Counted from the first letter of the stretch, positions 18,560-27,907 are shown. The stretch: 64,000 bases of DNA from Candidatus Krumholzibacteriota bacterium (GCA_016932415.1 JAFGCX010000020.1:186001-250000), one strand, 5' to 3'. The notes: a model not told the origin generated them from the sequence alone. Program-made: numbers and translations.

Positions 18560-18587
18560 TTGACATTTTGTTCATTTGCTGTATAAT
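18560..18587 (+). promoter_or_regulatory. Near-perfect sigma-70 promoter of the small secreted protein gene
   Basis: TTGACA (18560-18565) and TATAAT (18582-18587) match both consensus hexamers exactly with a 16-nt spacer. The expected transcript start is near 18595, just before a GGAGG ribosome-binding site (18609-18613) and the ATG at 18619. It is the strongest promoter match seen in the window and suggests high expression. Confidence 0.82.
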
Positions 18588-18618
18588 CGTCACAGTCAAA
18601 CGTAATGTGGAGGTCTCA

Positions 18619-18972
18619 ATGTTGATTTCGAGACAGTGCATTTCCCGAATCTCAGCAGTATTACTGCTTCTTATCGCTTTTACTGCCTCTCCCGCGAGCT
18701 CCGGAGTGAGAGAGATATCCCTTTTTAAGGAAGAAGTAATACCGGTAATAGCTTACCAGTATGAGTTCGGCGAACCGGGACATGATCCATTCTCGCGGGG
18801 CGGACCGACAGGGAATACCTGGCGGAAAGAGAACTTCAATCATGAAGAAACAGAGTTGGAGATCCCCGATATTAATGGAAACGGATCGAACGGTTCGGGT
18901 GGAGTCAATTCGATGATCGATCTTATCGAATCATGCTGCAGAGGCCTGATCGGATCATTCAGGTCTTTTTAA
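18619..18972 (+). CDS. Small secreted protein of unknown function next to a TPR sigma-54 activator
   Basis: 117-aa predicted exported protein with no recognised family. It has an N-terminal signal peptide (ISRISAVLLLLIAFTASPASS), an acidic/aromatic middle (IPVIAYQYEFGEPGHDPF), a Gly/Asn-rich linker (NGNGSNGSGG) and a hydrophobic/basic tail with a CC pair (about 22 residues after the GG). The ATG at 18619 is chosen because a GGAGG ribosome-binding site and consensus promoter fit it exactly; an in-frame ATG 66 nt upstream would overlap the promoter. The stop is 84 nt before the regulator gene on the same strand. A role as precursor of a signal sensed by the TPR domain is speculation from context only. 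Confidence 0.7.
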   Translation: MLISRQCISRISAVLLLLIAFTASPASSGVREISLFKEEVIPVIAYQYEFGEPGHDPFSRGGPTGNTWRKENFNHEETELEIPDINGNGSNGSGGVNSMIDLIESCCRGLIGSFRSF

Positions 18973-19018
18973 GCCATAACCGCGCTGTTTTTATGACGAA
19001 GGGAAAGGAAGATATTCG

Positions 19019-19033
19019 GGAAAACCGTTTTCC
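19019..19033 (+). promoter_or_regulatory. Short perfect hairpin between the small secreted gene and the regulator gene
   Basis: GGAAAA-CCG-TTTTCC forms a 6-bp stem with a 3-nt loop 24 nt before the regulator ATG. No T-tract follows, so it is not a standard terminator. It could affect translation or mRNA processing between the two genes. Confidence 0.3.
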
Positions 19034-19056
19034 GGCTATCTGATACCGGGTCTGAC

Positions 19057-21486
19057 ATGACTATGGAACCCGAAATATTATTAAAAAAGATAGATGCCCA
19101 GATTGAAGCTGAGGATTATATCAAAGCCCTGGAGATCGTAAAATCCTCGGGGCCCCTGGATGAATTAGTCTCCATCCCTTCCGATATCCATCGGGACCTC
19201 TCGGTGCTATTCGCCAAGGTCCATTATTATAACCATGATTACAGGCAGGCGGGATTATACCTTTCAGGCCTTACCCCTCTGTATAAGAACCTTTCATGCC
19301 ATAGAGATTATATATTTGTAAGATCTCAACTCTATCTGATGGAAGGGGAACCGGAAAAAGCTCTACGACAGATCGATGAGGCACTCTGCCATGAAGAGGC
19401 CGGATGGTCACGGAATGATGAATTCTTCCTAAAGTTCTGCCTGGGAAAATCTCACTTCTGGAAGGGAGATTACCTCAACGCCAATCTCCATTTCCAAGCC
19501 TGCTATCAGTTCTATGGTACAGGCAACCACCAGATGATGCTCGGCAATGTGCTGTATATGCTCGGCTACACGGCGTTCCAGCGATGCTTCTTCGATCAGG
19601 CTGATTCTTTCTATAGAAAAGCGATCGGAGCATTCAGGTCAGCAGGCAGCAACTCCCAGCTTGCCGCCACTTTTCACATGATAGGCATATTGTCATACCG
19701 AACCGGGAAATATTCGATCGCGGAGGAATATCTCCTTCAATCAAGAAAATATTTTAAAAAGGTGAAGAGTAATCCTGGTATCATAGAATCATACATCGCC
19801 CAGGGCCGCGTAAAGATGTTCCGAAACGATCTTTCACAGGCCTTTTCCCTGATAAGCAGGGCGCGCGAAAGAGCCGGAGAAAGCGGATATAAACGCGGTA
19901 CAGCGCTTGCTCTCGAGTTTATGGGGGAGATCGAACATCGCAGGAACAATTATGACAGGTCCCTGTTTTATCTTGTCGAGGCGGAAAAACTCGCTCTTGA
20001 GATAGCTCCCAACGGAGATATCGCGGTCGAGGTCTTCAGACGCCTCGGAGAACTGTACACATCGATGGGCAGGCTGAAAGAAGCTACCGAAATACTCGGA
20101 AAGGCACTTGAACTATCGAAATATCTCCATGACGATTACGAGCTTGCCTGTATTCTACGCACGTATGCCCTCGTTGAATCGAAGATGAATAACCCCGAAC
20201 TTTCCCGTTCCTATTTCAGCGAAGCGATATCGCTGTTCAGCATCATAAAGGAGCGCAACGAACTTGCCAGCACGTATATCACGGCGGCAAAAATATACAT
20301 CGATTATGTCACTTCGTCGGGACAGGAGATAAAAGACACAAGGATATTCCTCGATGAAGCGAGAGAATTCTCAACCGAAGCCGCGCACCTTTATGACGCC
20401 CTTGAACTGCCCGAACCTTGCGCCTTGTGCGAAGAATTCTCCAACAGATTAATGAACGATTTCTATCAGAAAAAAGAGCTGTCCGGCTACGAAGAGATAT
20501 CGTTCAAACCGTCCTGGTTGTATGACGGTTTTGTTGTGGCCAGGTCCGATCATATGAGGAAAATAGTCAAAAAAGCATCCTCTTTCGCTCCAAGCACGAT
20601 GCCAGTCCTTATAACCGGTGAGACAGGCACGGGCAAGGAGATCATCGCGAAACTTCTACATCAGAAAAGCACGCGCGAATCGGGACCTTTTGTCGCGGTC
20701 AATTGCGCTTCGATCCCGGGATCGGTATTCGAAAGCGAGATGTTCGGTCACAGAAAAGGAGCCTTTACCGGAGCTGACAGGGATCATATAGGTCTGATAG
20801 AGATGGCCTCAGGCGGAACGTTGTTTCTTGATGAAATATCGGAACTCACGCTTTCCCAGCAAGCCAAGCTTCTCAGGGTATTTCAGGAGCAGAAGATAAG
20901 ACGGATCGGGGAATCGATAGAACGGACGATAGACGTACGTCTTGTCTCTGCTTCGAACCAGAATATGGAACTGCTTCTGCGCGACGGCTCGTTGAGACAG
21001 GATTTTTACTACCGCGTTTTGACCGCCAACATCGAAATAGAGCCTTTAAGAAGAAGAAAAAACGATATTGAAGCCCTGTTCGCCTATTACATGCTCGAAA
21101 GCGGCTGCGAGTCGAAGATCGAGGAAGGTGTTACAGATCTTCTGAAGAGCTATTACTGGCCGGGGAATGTCAGACAGCTGATCAGCGTGGTGAGAGTGCT
21201 CGCCCTGATCGGAAACAGCCGGAGTTGTATCTGCAAAAATGATCTTCCGTTGAAGATAAGGAACTATCCTATATTCGGGGCGGGCCACACGGCGAGCGAG
21301 TCGGCCAATATACTTAAAACGAAGGATATCCCCTCCATCGGTCTTACGAGAAACCGCGACGATATCAAGCAACTGATCATATCGAGCCTTCTTAAGTATA
21401 ACGGGAACAAATCCGCTACAGCAAGAGGCCTCGGCATATCAAGAAGCACGTTGTACAGGACTCTCAAGGATATAGGGATATCCTGA
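19057..21486 (+). CDS. TPR-fused sigma-54-dependent transcriptional activator
   Basis: 809-aa enhancer-binding protein with an unusual sensory part: tandem TPR-like helical repeats (about residues 20-450) instead of a receiver, GAF or PAS domain. The AAA+ domain (about 490-735) has Walker A GETGTGKE (521-528), the sigma-54 loop GAFTGA (568-573) and Walker B GGTLFLDEI. The C-terminus is a Fis-type helix-turn-helix (NKSATARGLGISRSTLYRTL). TPR sensing domains typically bind peptides or proteins, so activity may be set by a protein partner. It lies 84 nt after the small secreted protein gene, probably on the same transcript. The ribosome-binding site is weak; ATG codons at 19057 and 19063 are both possible. 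Target promoters are not identified. Confidence 0.9.
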   Translation: MTMEPEILLKKIDAQIEAEDYIKALEIVKSSGPLDELVSIPSDIHRDLSVLFAKVHYYNHDYRQAGLYLSGLTPLYKNLSCHRDYIFVRSQLYLMEGEPEKALRQIDEALCHEEAGWSRNDEFFLKFCLGKSHFWKGDYLNANLHFQACYQFYGTGNHQMMLGNVLYMLGYTAFQRCFFDQADSFYRKAIGAFRSAGSNSQLAATFHMIGILSYRTGKYSIAEEYLLQSRKYFKKVKSNPGIIESYIAQGRVKMFRNDLSQAFSLISRARERAGESGYKRGTALALEFMGEIEHRRNNYDRSLFYLVEAEKLALEIAPNGDIAVEVFRRLGELYTSMGRLKEATEILGKALELSKYLHDDYELACILRTYALVESKMNNPELSRSYFSEAISLFSIIKERNELASTYITAAKIYIDYVTSSGQEIKDTRIFLDEAREFSTEAAHLYDALELPEPCALCEEFSNRLMNDFYQKKELSGYEEISFKPSWLYDGFVVARSDHMRKIVKKASSFAPSTMPVLITGETGTGKEIIAKLLHQKSTRESGPFVAVNCASIPGSVFESEMFGHRKGAFTGADRDHIGLIEMASGGTLFLDEISELTLSQQAKLLRVFQEQKIRRIGESIERTIDVRLVSASNQNMELLLRDGSLRQDFYYRVLTANIEIEPLRRRKNDIEALFAYYMLESGCESKIEEGVTDLLKSYYWPGNVRQLISVVRVLALIGNSRSCICKNDLPLKIRNYPIFGAGHTASESANILKTKDIPSIGLTRNRDDIKQLIISSLLKYNGNKSATARGLGISRSTLYRTLKDIGIS

Positions 21487-21488
21487 CG

Positions 21489-22913
21489 TCAATCCTTATC
21501 CTCCTGCCCGCCGGGCCTGGGATAATCTCCCGTCCAGCAGTAAAGGCAAAGGTCCTCTTTCGGCAGTCCTATCGCCTCGACCATATCGTCGATCGTCTGA
21601 TATCTCAGAGTCGTCACTTCGAGATCATCAGCGATCCAATCGATCATCCGTCTGTATTTTTCCGATGTATGGTCAATATATTCCGAGATGTCGGAAATAT
21701 CCCTGCCTTCCAGGGCTTTTATCGCTCTTCTCGCGGCGAGCTCATCGATATCCCTGGTCGACAGGTTGAATCTGCAGGGAAACATGAGAGGTGGGCACGC
21801 CGGCCGGGCATGTATCTCTTTCGCTCCCCCTTCCCACAGTTTTTTTGTCGTGAAATTTTTCAGCTGTGTTCCACGGACTATCGAATCTTCGCAGATCACG
21901 ACCCTGTTGCCGTCGATGATCTCCTTTACGGGAACAAGTTTCATCCTCGCTATGTGATCGCGCGTTGCCTGCGACGGAGGAGTGTAGCTCCTTCCGTACC
22001 CCGGAGTGTACTTGACCAGCGGGCGCCGGTAAGGCTTACCTGATTCCATGGCGTATCCGATGGCATGAGCAGTGCCTGAATCCGGGATACCGGCGACAAG
22101 ATCGGCTTCTATATCCTTGTCTCTTCTCGCCAGGCATCTCCCGCATCTCTCCCTGACCGCTTCAGTGTTGACACCCTCATAATCGGAGGCGGGAAAACCG
22201 GTATATATCCATAGAAACGCGCATATCTGGTTTTTACTCTTTCCCTTTTTTTTCTGGACCAGGCCATCCCTGCCTATCAGCACGATCTCGCCAGGATCAA
22301 GTGATTTGACGGTCTGTAGATGGTTGTTCGGAAAGGCCACAGTCTCAGAAGCAACAGCCCACGCGTCATCCCTTTTTCCTATTGTCAGCGATGAATATCC
22401 AAACCTGTCCCTGGCGGCGTAGATCCCATCATTGTGAAGCAATAAAAGCGAACATGAACCGTCAATCGCATCAAACATCTTTTCGATACCATCTACCAGA
22501 TCTTCCCCGCGGGTAATGAGTTTCGCCACCAGCTCGGTAAAATTGACCGATCCGCTCCCCACCTCGCTGAATGTCACGCCATCTTCGAGAAGTTCTTCGG
22601 CAAGCTTGTTGGCGTTATCTATGAATCCGTCGGTTATTATGCAGAATGATCCGAATTTTGAATGCAGATACACGGGTTGTTCGTCGAAAGCGCTGATCAC
22701 TCCTATTCCCATGGTTCCGCGCGCGTTGAAAATATCCTCGAAAAATTTGGATTTGAACTGGCTCTGGCTGATGTTATGGATCTGCCTGTAAAAATCTTCT
22801 CCCAGAAGCGCTATTCCACCGAATTGTGTTCCGAGATGAGAATGATAATCGGTCCCGTACAACAACAGTTCGTTGCAACTTTTTTCTGAAACGACTCCGA
22901 ACAATCCGCTCAT
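21489..22913 (-). CDS. PurF-like amidophosphoribosyltransferase homologue with Ser in place of the catalytic Cys
   Basis: 474-aa protein collinear with PurF: an N-terminal Ntn glutaminase domain (residues 2 to about 230) and a C-terminal phosphoribosyltransferase domain with the PRPP loop VVICEDSIVRGTQL. The four cysteines matching the Bacillus-type Fe-S ligands are present (ICAFLWIY, CPPLMFPC and LCLYC). The N-terminus is MSGLFG where PurF has MCGIFG, so after Met removal the nucleophile would be Ser. A strong GGAGGAG ribosome-binding site fixes this start. The PRPP loop also has Glu for the first Asp. This may be a paralogue using ammonia or with another role. It is convergent with the TPR activator gene (2 nt apart). 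Confidence 0.82.
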   Translation of the reverse strand: MSGLFGVVSEKSCNELLLYGTDYHSHLGTQFGGIALLGEDFYRQIHNISQSQFKSKFFEDIFNARGTMGIGVISAFDEQPVYLHSKFGSFCIITDGFIDNANKLAEELLEDGVTFSEVGSGSVNFTELVAKLITRGEDLVDGIEKMFDAIDGSCSLLLLHNDGIYAARDRFGYSSLTIGKRDDAWAVASETVAFPNNHLQTVKSLDPGEIVLIGRDGLVQKKKGKSKNQICAFLWIYTGFPASDYEGVNTEAVRERCGRCLARRDKDIEADLVAGIPDSGTAHAIGYAMESGKPYRRPLVKYTPGYGRSYTPPSQATRDHIARMKLVPVKEIIDGNRVVICEDSIVRGTQLKNFTTKKLWEGGAKEIHARPACPPLMFPCRFNLSTRDIDELAARRAIKALEGRDISDISEYIDHTSEKYRRMIDWIADDLEVTTLRYQTIDDMVEAIGLPKEDLCLYCWTGDYPRPGGQEDKD

Positions 22914-23105
22914 TATCTCCTCCGGCTGTATGATTTTTAAAGGACGATTCCCGATCGGGGCCCCGTCTGATGGAAAAAGGGATATTACTCCCGATATGGC
23001 ATTGATTCAATATTTTTTTCGAGGAGATGCTCTGTCGCGCGGAATACGACCGGAGGCATTACGCCTGATCCGGCAAAATGGCATATTAAAAGACCGGAGC
23101 GAGGT

Positions 23106-24155
23106 TCATTCATCCCTTCCGGTCTCTTCAGCCGGATTAAATGTGAAGCTTTCTTCTTTCTCGGCCTGGAGTTCTTCGAAGACCTTCTGATACAGAAACT
23201 TCACAAGCTCATCGATCCCCTCTCCCGATACGGCCGATATCCTGAAAACTTTTTCTTTCCCCGGGGGTTCGAACAGATCCTCGCGACTGCCTTCCGGCAA
23301 AATATCTATCTTGTTCAACGCGACAAACCTTGGAAGATCGAGCAGTTTTGCGCTGTAAGCACCAAGTTCTTCCATCAACTGCCTGTAGGCCTCTCCGGGA
23401 GGTACTCCCCCTCCTATATCGATCACGAGCAGCAATAATCTGCACCTCTCAACATGCTGCAGAAACTGCAGTCCCAATCCTTTACCGGTATGGGCTCCCT
23501 CGATCAGGCCGGGGATATCCACCATGCAGAAAGAGGCCGATCTGTCTATCTGTACGATCCCCAGGTTGGGACTGAGAGTCGAAAAAGGATATTCCGCTAT
23601 CAGGGGACGGGCTTCACTGACCGAACTGAGCAGCGTCGATTTACCGGCATTAGGAAGGCCGACCAGTCCGACATCGGCGATCAGCTTCAGGGTCAGTCGG
23701 AGATTTCTCTCACTTCCCGGCTTTCCCGGGGTAGCTTTTCTGGGAGCCTGGTTCCTCGCGCTTCTGAAGACAAAATTTCCTTTACCACCACGGCCACCTT
23801 CGGCGACCATTATCGTTTCCGAGTCTGCCGTAAGATCGGCAACGACTTCACCTCTGTCGATATCCTCCACGAGAGTTCCCGGCGGAACCTTTATTACTAC
23901 GGGATCAGCGCTTTTGCCGGTTTTTCTCGATCCTTCACCCTGTGAACCGTTCCTGGCCTTGTAATCTCTTTTGTACCGCAGATCCAGAAGGGTCCTCATC
24001 TGCGATTCCACGGCGATCATAACGTCACCACCGCGGCCCCCGTCACCCCCATCGGGCCCTCCTCTGGGAACGTGTTTCTCTCTCCGGAAACTGACGCATC
24101 CATCGCCGCCCCTGCCGGCTCTTACATAGATCTCCACCCTGTCTATAAATATCAT
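23106..24155 (-). CDS. obgE: Obg/CgtA ribosome-associated GTPase
   Basis: 349 aa with the glycine-rich N-terminal Obg fold (residues 1-158, including GRGGDGCVSFRREK and GGRGGKGNFVFRSA) and a G domain. The G domain has P-loop GLPNAGKSTLL, switch region AEYPFSTLSPNLGIV, DIPGLIEGAHTGKGLG and NKID. It acts in late 50S subunit assembly and stress control. The C-terminal extension seen in some Obg proteins is absent; the tail is acidic. Its start overlaps the stop of the upstream FAD-oxidase gene by 4 nt (24152-24155), so the two are translationally coupled. Confidence 0.96.
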   Translation of the reverse strand: MIFIDRVEIYVRAGRGGDGCVSFRREKHVPRGGPDGGDGGRGGDVMIAVESQMRTLLDLRYKRDYKARNGSQGEGSRKTGKSADPVVIKVPPGTLVEDIDRGEVVADLTADSETIMVAEGGRGGKGNFVFRSARNQAPRKATPGKPGSERNLRLTLKLIADVGLVGLPNAGKSTLLSSVSEARPLIAEYPFSTLSPNLGIVQIDRSASFCMVDIPGLIEGAHTGKGLGLQFLQHVERCRLLLLVIDIGGGVPPGEAYRQLMEELGAYSAKLLDLPRFVALNKIDILPEGSREDLFEPPGKEKVFRISAVSGEGIDELVKFLYQKVFEELQAEKEESFTFNPAEETGRDE

Positions 24156-25498
24156 GATGAAAAATACTTCCCCGGGTTAAGTGTTCCTCCGTTATCGAAA
24201 ATATTCTTGATCTGTTTCTGCAGCCTCAGTTCATCCTGGCTGAAGAGCATTTCGAGATACCTGTTTTTTGTGATCCCTATTCCATGTTCGCCGCTCAACG
24301 TTCCGCGCAGTTCGACGACTTTCGAGAATAATCTCTCCACGAAAACCTCTGTCCGTCTCATCTCATCTGCGCGCCGCCTGTCGGTCATGATATTCACGTG
24401 AAGATTCCCATCACCGCAATGACCGAACAGATAACAATCCAGTCTGAGTTCCGAGGCTAAAGTTTCGATGAATCCGATGATGTCCTTCAGTTTCCCCAGT
24501 GGAAGAGAAATATCTTCATTAACTTTTGTTATTCCCCGTCTCGCCAGGCTGGGACTGATCGATCTTCTTAACTCCCATAGAATCTCTCTTTCTTTTTCGT
24601 TTTCAGCGGTGAGTATCTCATATCCTTTATCCGAGATGAACGAATCGAGTATCTTCTGCTGATCCATGACCTCGCCGTGGCTGCCATCGATCTCAAAAAA
24701 GAGGTAGCTTCCCCTGCTGTCGAAAAGTTCAACCTCCTGGTAACCTGATACGCACTCCATCGTCTTCGCGTCGATAAACTCCAGGACGCCTGGGCATAAT
24801 CCGGTCGAAAGCAGCTCCGAGGCTGTTTCCATAGCTTCGATATCCCCGGGCACCTTCACTATGGATGCCTTGTACGAGACCGGTAAGGGAACGATCGACA
24901 GTACTGCCGAATAGAGCACGCCAAGAGTGCCTTCCGATCCCGGTATCAGGGCCGCCGGGCCCTCGAGAGGAGATTCGATCACCTCTCCATCGGTGGTTAT
25001 CCAGGTCAATGACCGGATATAACGCCTCGTCACTCCATATTTATACGCCCGTGGGCCACCGGCATTCTCGGCAATATTCCCTCCGATAGTCGAAACGTTC
25101 ATACTCGCGGGATCGGGAGGATAGAACCACCCCCGGGGCGCAAGGAAATCCTGCAATTTTCTGTTAACCAGCCCGGCCTCCACTTCGACCCGCGCGCTGT
25201 CGATCTCAAGTCTGAGTATTTTTCTGATCTTCTCAGTTGAAATGACGATCCCGCCGCCCTGTGGTACTGAGCCTCCGGAGAATCCCGTTCCGGCACCCCG
25301 CACGAAAGATGGTATCGATAGCCGGGAAGCTTCACGCAGGATCGAGACCAGATCGGTGAGACCACGCGGAAATACAACGGCATCGCAATCACCATGCCTG
25401 CCGGTAGCATCGTAATTATACGCGTATCGGTAGTAAGCTTCGGTCCTTATATCCAGGCTGCCGATCCTTCGGGCGAGTTCTTCAATCCTGTCTTTCAT
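24152..25498 (-). CDS. FAD-linked 2-hydroxyacid dehydrogenase (GlcD/D-LDH type)
   Basis: 448-aa flavoprotein of the vanillyl-alcohol-oxidase fold. The FAD-binding half has GAGTGFSGGSVPQGGGIVI and GGNIAENAGGPRAYKYGVT. The C-terminal half has the conserved FGHCGDGNLHVNI and LSGEHGIGITKN motifs of GlcD/D-lactate dehydrogenases. It oxidises a D-2-hydroxy acid (glycolate, D-lactate or similar). No GlcE or GlcF subunit genes lie nearby, so it may be a single-subunit enzyme. It is translationally coupled to obgE. Confidence 0.9.
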   Translation of the reverse strand: MKDRIEELARRIGSLDIRTEAYYRYAYNYDATGRHGDCDAVVFPRGLTDLVSILREASRLSIPSFVRGAGTGFSGGSVPQGGGIVISTEKIRKILRLEIDSARVEVEAGLVNRKLQDFLAPRGWFYPPDPASMNVSTIGGNIAENAGGPRAYKYGVTRRYIRSLTWITTDGEVIESPLEGPAALIPGSEGTLGVLYSAVLSIVPLPVSYKASIVKVPGDIEAMETASELLSTGLCPGVLEFIDAKTMECVSGYQEVELFDSRGSYLFFEIDGSHGEVMDQQKILDSFISDKGYEILTAENEKEREILWELRRSISPSLARRGITKVNEDISLPLGKLKDIIGFIETLASELRLDCYLFGHCGDGNLHVNIMTDRRRADEMRRTEVFVERLFSKVVELRGTLSGEHGIGITKNRYLEMLFSQDELRLQKQIKNIFDNGGTLNPGKYFSS

Positions 25499-25586
25499 CG
25501 CCGGGACCGCTTTCCAAGAGGGACAGATCTGTCAGATCGCCGCTGCCAGGGATTATACTTTATCGAACTCCGTTTCCATATCAGTA

Positions 25587-26780
25587 TCACTTGCTATAGT
25601 CGGCAATAAAGCTCTCAAACCTGTCCAGCGCCATGTTCAGCTGATCGATGCCGGCCGCGAACGAAAACCTGATCATATTATCGCAACCGAACGGACCGCC
25701 CGGAATAACGAGCAGTCCTTTCTCCTTTAGCAGCTTCTCGCAAAAATCTCCGCTTCCCTTTACCCCACAGGCTTTATAATATGATGAAACATCCGTTAAA
25801 AAATAGAACGCTCCATCAGGATCGGGATAACTGATTCCGGGGATCCTTGAAAGCCGCTCGCCGAACATATCTTTTCTTTTTTCAAACTCGGCTCTCATCC
25901 GGTCCCGATCATCATTACCCTTTTCCACGGCCTCGAGCGCCGCCCATTGCGATATCGCGTTTGGACACCCTGTCGCGTGAGCCTGGTACGCTCCCATCCT
26001 GAAAGCGGTATTATCGGCGGCTAGAGCGAATCCAATCCGCCATCCCGTCATAGCGTAGCTTTTTGAGACTCCCGTGATCACCACGCTCTGATCCTTCAAT
26101 TCCGGAATGAGACTGACCGGAGACTTATGCTTCGCGTCGCCATAAACGAGAAATTCATAAATCTCGTCGCTTATCAGGGCTATTCCCTCATCCAGCAGAA
26201 ACCGGCCTATATCTTCGAGTTCCCCCGGAGTGTAGACTATTCCCGCCGGGTTGTTGGGCGAATTAAGAAGGATAGCCTTCGGCCTGGAAGTTTCCATCTG
26301 CTTTTTCAGATGATCGACGGTGAGTCTATAGCCAGTCTCTTCACCAAGCTCTATGATCCTGGGCTCCGCGCCTACGAGCTTGATCATCTCCGGATAACTG
26401 ACCCAGTAAGGAGTAGTGATCAACACCTCGTCACCCGGATCGGTAAGGACAAAAAGGGCGTTGAAGATCGAATGTTTCGCTCCATGCGAAATGACTACTT
26501 CTTTCCAGCCATATTCAACTCCAAGGAGCCTGGAATACTCTCCGGCGACAGCCTCCCTGAGCTGTTTTATACCGGCGGCCGGAGTATACCTGGTCTTTCC
26601 CTCCTCTATTGCCCTGATCCCGGCAGCCTTGATTATATCCGGCGTCTGAAAATCAGGTTCCCCCGCGGCGAGTCCGACTACGTCTTCTCCCGCTTCCTTC
26701 AGCGCGTTCGCTTTTGTATTCAGGCTGAGTGTTATCGAAGGTTCTATCAATCTTGCTCTTTTGCTGACTATTCCCGCCAC
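25587..26780 (-). CDS. PLP-dependent aminotransferase (AspC/AAT family, class I)
   Basis: 397-aa fold-type I aminotransferase. Key segments are GLAAGEPDFQTPD at the N-terminus, the cofactor-contacting NSPNNPAG, the YxxxLxY-like EIYEFLVYG, the PLP-lysine site VSKSYAMTGWRIGFA and the substrate-carboxylate Arg in MIRFSFA. It probably converts aspartate/2-oxoglutarate, or also a prephenate/aromatic substrate as in many Ib-type enzymes. A GGAGGA ribosome-binding site precedes the ATG, 54 nt after coaD on the same strand. Confidence 0.92.
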   Translation of the reverse strand: MAGIVSKRARLIEPSITLSLNTKANALKEAGEDVVGLAAGEPDFQTPDIIKAAGIRAIEEGKTRYTPAAGIKQLREAVAGEYSRLLGVEYGWKEVVISHGAKHSIFNALFVLTDPGDEVLITTPYWVSYPEMIKLVGAEPRIIELGEETGYRLTVDHLKKQMETSRPKAILLNSPNNPAGIVYTPGELEDIGRFLLDEGIALISDEIYEFLVYGDAKHKSPVSLIPELKDQSVVITGVSKSYAMTGWRIGFALAADNTAFRMGAYQAHATGCPNAISQWAALEAVEKGNDDRDRMRAEFEKRKDMFGERLSRIPGISYPDPDGAFYFLTDVSSYYKACGVKGSGDFCEKLLKEKGLLVIPGGPFGCDNMIRFSFAAGIDQLNMALDRFESFIADYSK

Positions 26781-26834
26781 GTGGCTTCCTCCTTTATTAC
26801 CTTGACCGCCTGTCGCTGACAGGGCCTTTTACTT

Positions 26835-27320
26835 TTACCTTGGATTCCATTGACTGAGCCTGTCGACGACGACATCGGGTACAAGGCACTTGATATCGCC
26901 GCCCAACCTGTAGATCTCTTTCACGAGCGAACTGTGAAGATATATATACCTCTCGTCGGGCATGAGGAATACCGTCTCGAAATCCGGGTTTAGTTTCCTG
27001 TTCATAAGAGCGATCATCAGTTCATACTCAAAATCCGACACCGCTCTCAAACCTCTTATTACGACATTCACCTCACGTTCCCTGAACTCGTCGACCAACA
27101 ACCCGTCGAAAGTGACTACCTCGACCCTCTCCATACCGGAAAGGGATTCCCTGACAAGCTGATATCTCTGTTCCAGATCGAGAAGTGGAGATTTGTGCAC
27201 TCCCGCCGCCACGGCGACCGTGACTTTATCGAATATCCTCGAGATACGTTTGACCAGGTCGACATGACCGTTGGTGATCGGATCGAATGTTCCGGGATAA
27301 AGCGCTGTCTTTTCTTTCAA
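26835..27320 (-). CDS. coaD: Phosphopantetheine adenylyltransferase
   Basis: 161-aa CoaD, the penultimate enzyme of coenzyme A synthesis (4'-phosphopantetheine + ATP to dephospho-CoA). The nucleotidyltransferase motif GTFDPITNGH is at the N-terminus. The pantetheine/ATP-site segments VVIRGLRAVSDFEYELMIA and YLHSSLVKEIYRLGG follow. Length is typical. It lies 14 nt downstream of rsmD, a pairing found in many bacteria. Confidence 0.97.
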   Translation of the reverse strand: MKEKTALYPGTFDPITNGHVDLVKRISRIFDKVTVAVAAGVHKSPLLDLEQRYQLVRESLSGMERVEVVTFDGLLVDEFREREVNVVIRGLRAVSDFEYELMIALMNRKLNPDFETVFLMPDERYIYLHSSLVKEIYRLGGDIKCLVPDVVVDRLSQWNPR

Positions 27321-27334
27321 GACCCTACACCTCC

Positions 27335-27907
27335 TTACTCTGGATCGCGATCCTCAATATCTTTAAACCTTAAATAGGTTATTACCGTCTGGCCGAATTT
27401 TCTTGTCCTGATCTTTTCCAGTGAACCTTTCTCGTCCATATCGAATTCCTGGCCAGTCTCGACTATAAAATATCTGCAGACGGGCTTATTCGAGATACTG
27501 ATCATATCGGCGAGTTTTTTCCCCAGCTGCGAAGCGTAGGGAGGGTCGGCTAATATGATATCGTAGTTATCCCCCGACTTGATAGCTTTTTCAAGAAATT
27601 TCACCGCGTCGGCGTTTCTTACTTCCGCCGCGGCAGGTTCTATCCGGCACCTCTCGATATTCGTCCTGAGAGCCCTGATCGCTGTGCTGTCCTGCTCTAT
27701 GAAGCGGACTCTGGAAGCTCCTCTGCTGAGCGCTTCGATACCGAGTGAACCTGATCCGGCGAAAAGATCAAGTATGACTGCTCCCTGCACTTCGGAATAC
27801 AGCGAATCAAAGATAGATCCCTTGACTACCTGTGCTGTAGGCCTGAACTGAGGTCCTTTACCTCCCCTGAGGGCCACTCCCCTGAATTTTCCAGCGATCA
27901 CTCTCAT
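27335..27907 (-). CDS. rsmD: 16S rRNA (guanine966-N2)-methyltransferase RsmD
   Basis: 190-aa SAM-dependent methyltransferase. The N-terminus MRVIAGKFRGVAL and RPTAQVVKGSIFDSL is characteristic of RsmD. The SAM loop is ILDLFAGSGSLGIEALSRGA and the catalytic motif is ADPPY. It methylates 16S rRNA on the small ribosomal subunit. It is the first gene of the rsmD-coaD-aminotransferase run. Confidence 0.95.
   Translation of the reverse strand: MRVIAGKFRGVALRGGKGPQFRPTAQVVKGSIFDSLYSEVQGAVILDLFAGSGSLGIEALSRGASRVRFIEQDSTAIRALRTNIERCRIEPAAAEVRNADAVKFLEKAIKSGDNYDIILADPPYASQLGKKLADMISISNKPVCRYFIVETGQEFDMDEKGSLEKIRTRKFGQTVITYLRFKDIEDRDPE

Noticed and set aside
26810-26826. Hairpin CCTGTC-GCT-GACAGG between coaD and the aminotransferase gene as a terminator
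   Set aside because: No T-tract follows it on the minus strand, where both genes are read, so it is not a terminator for them.
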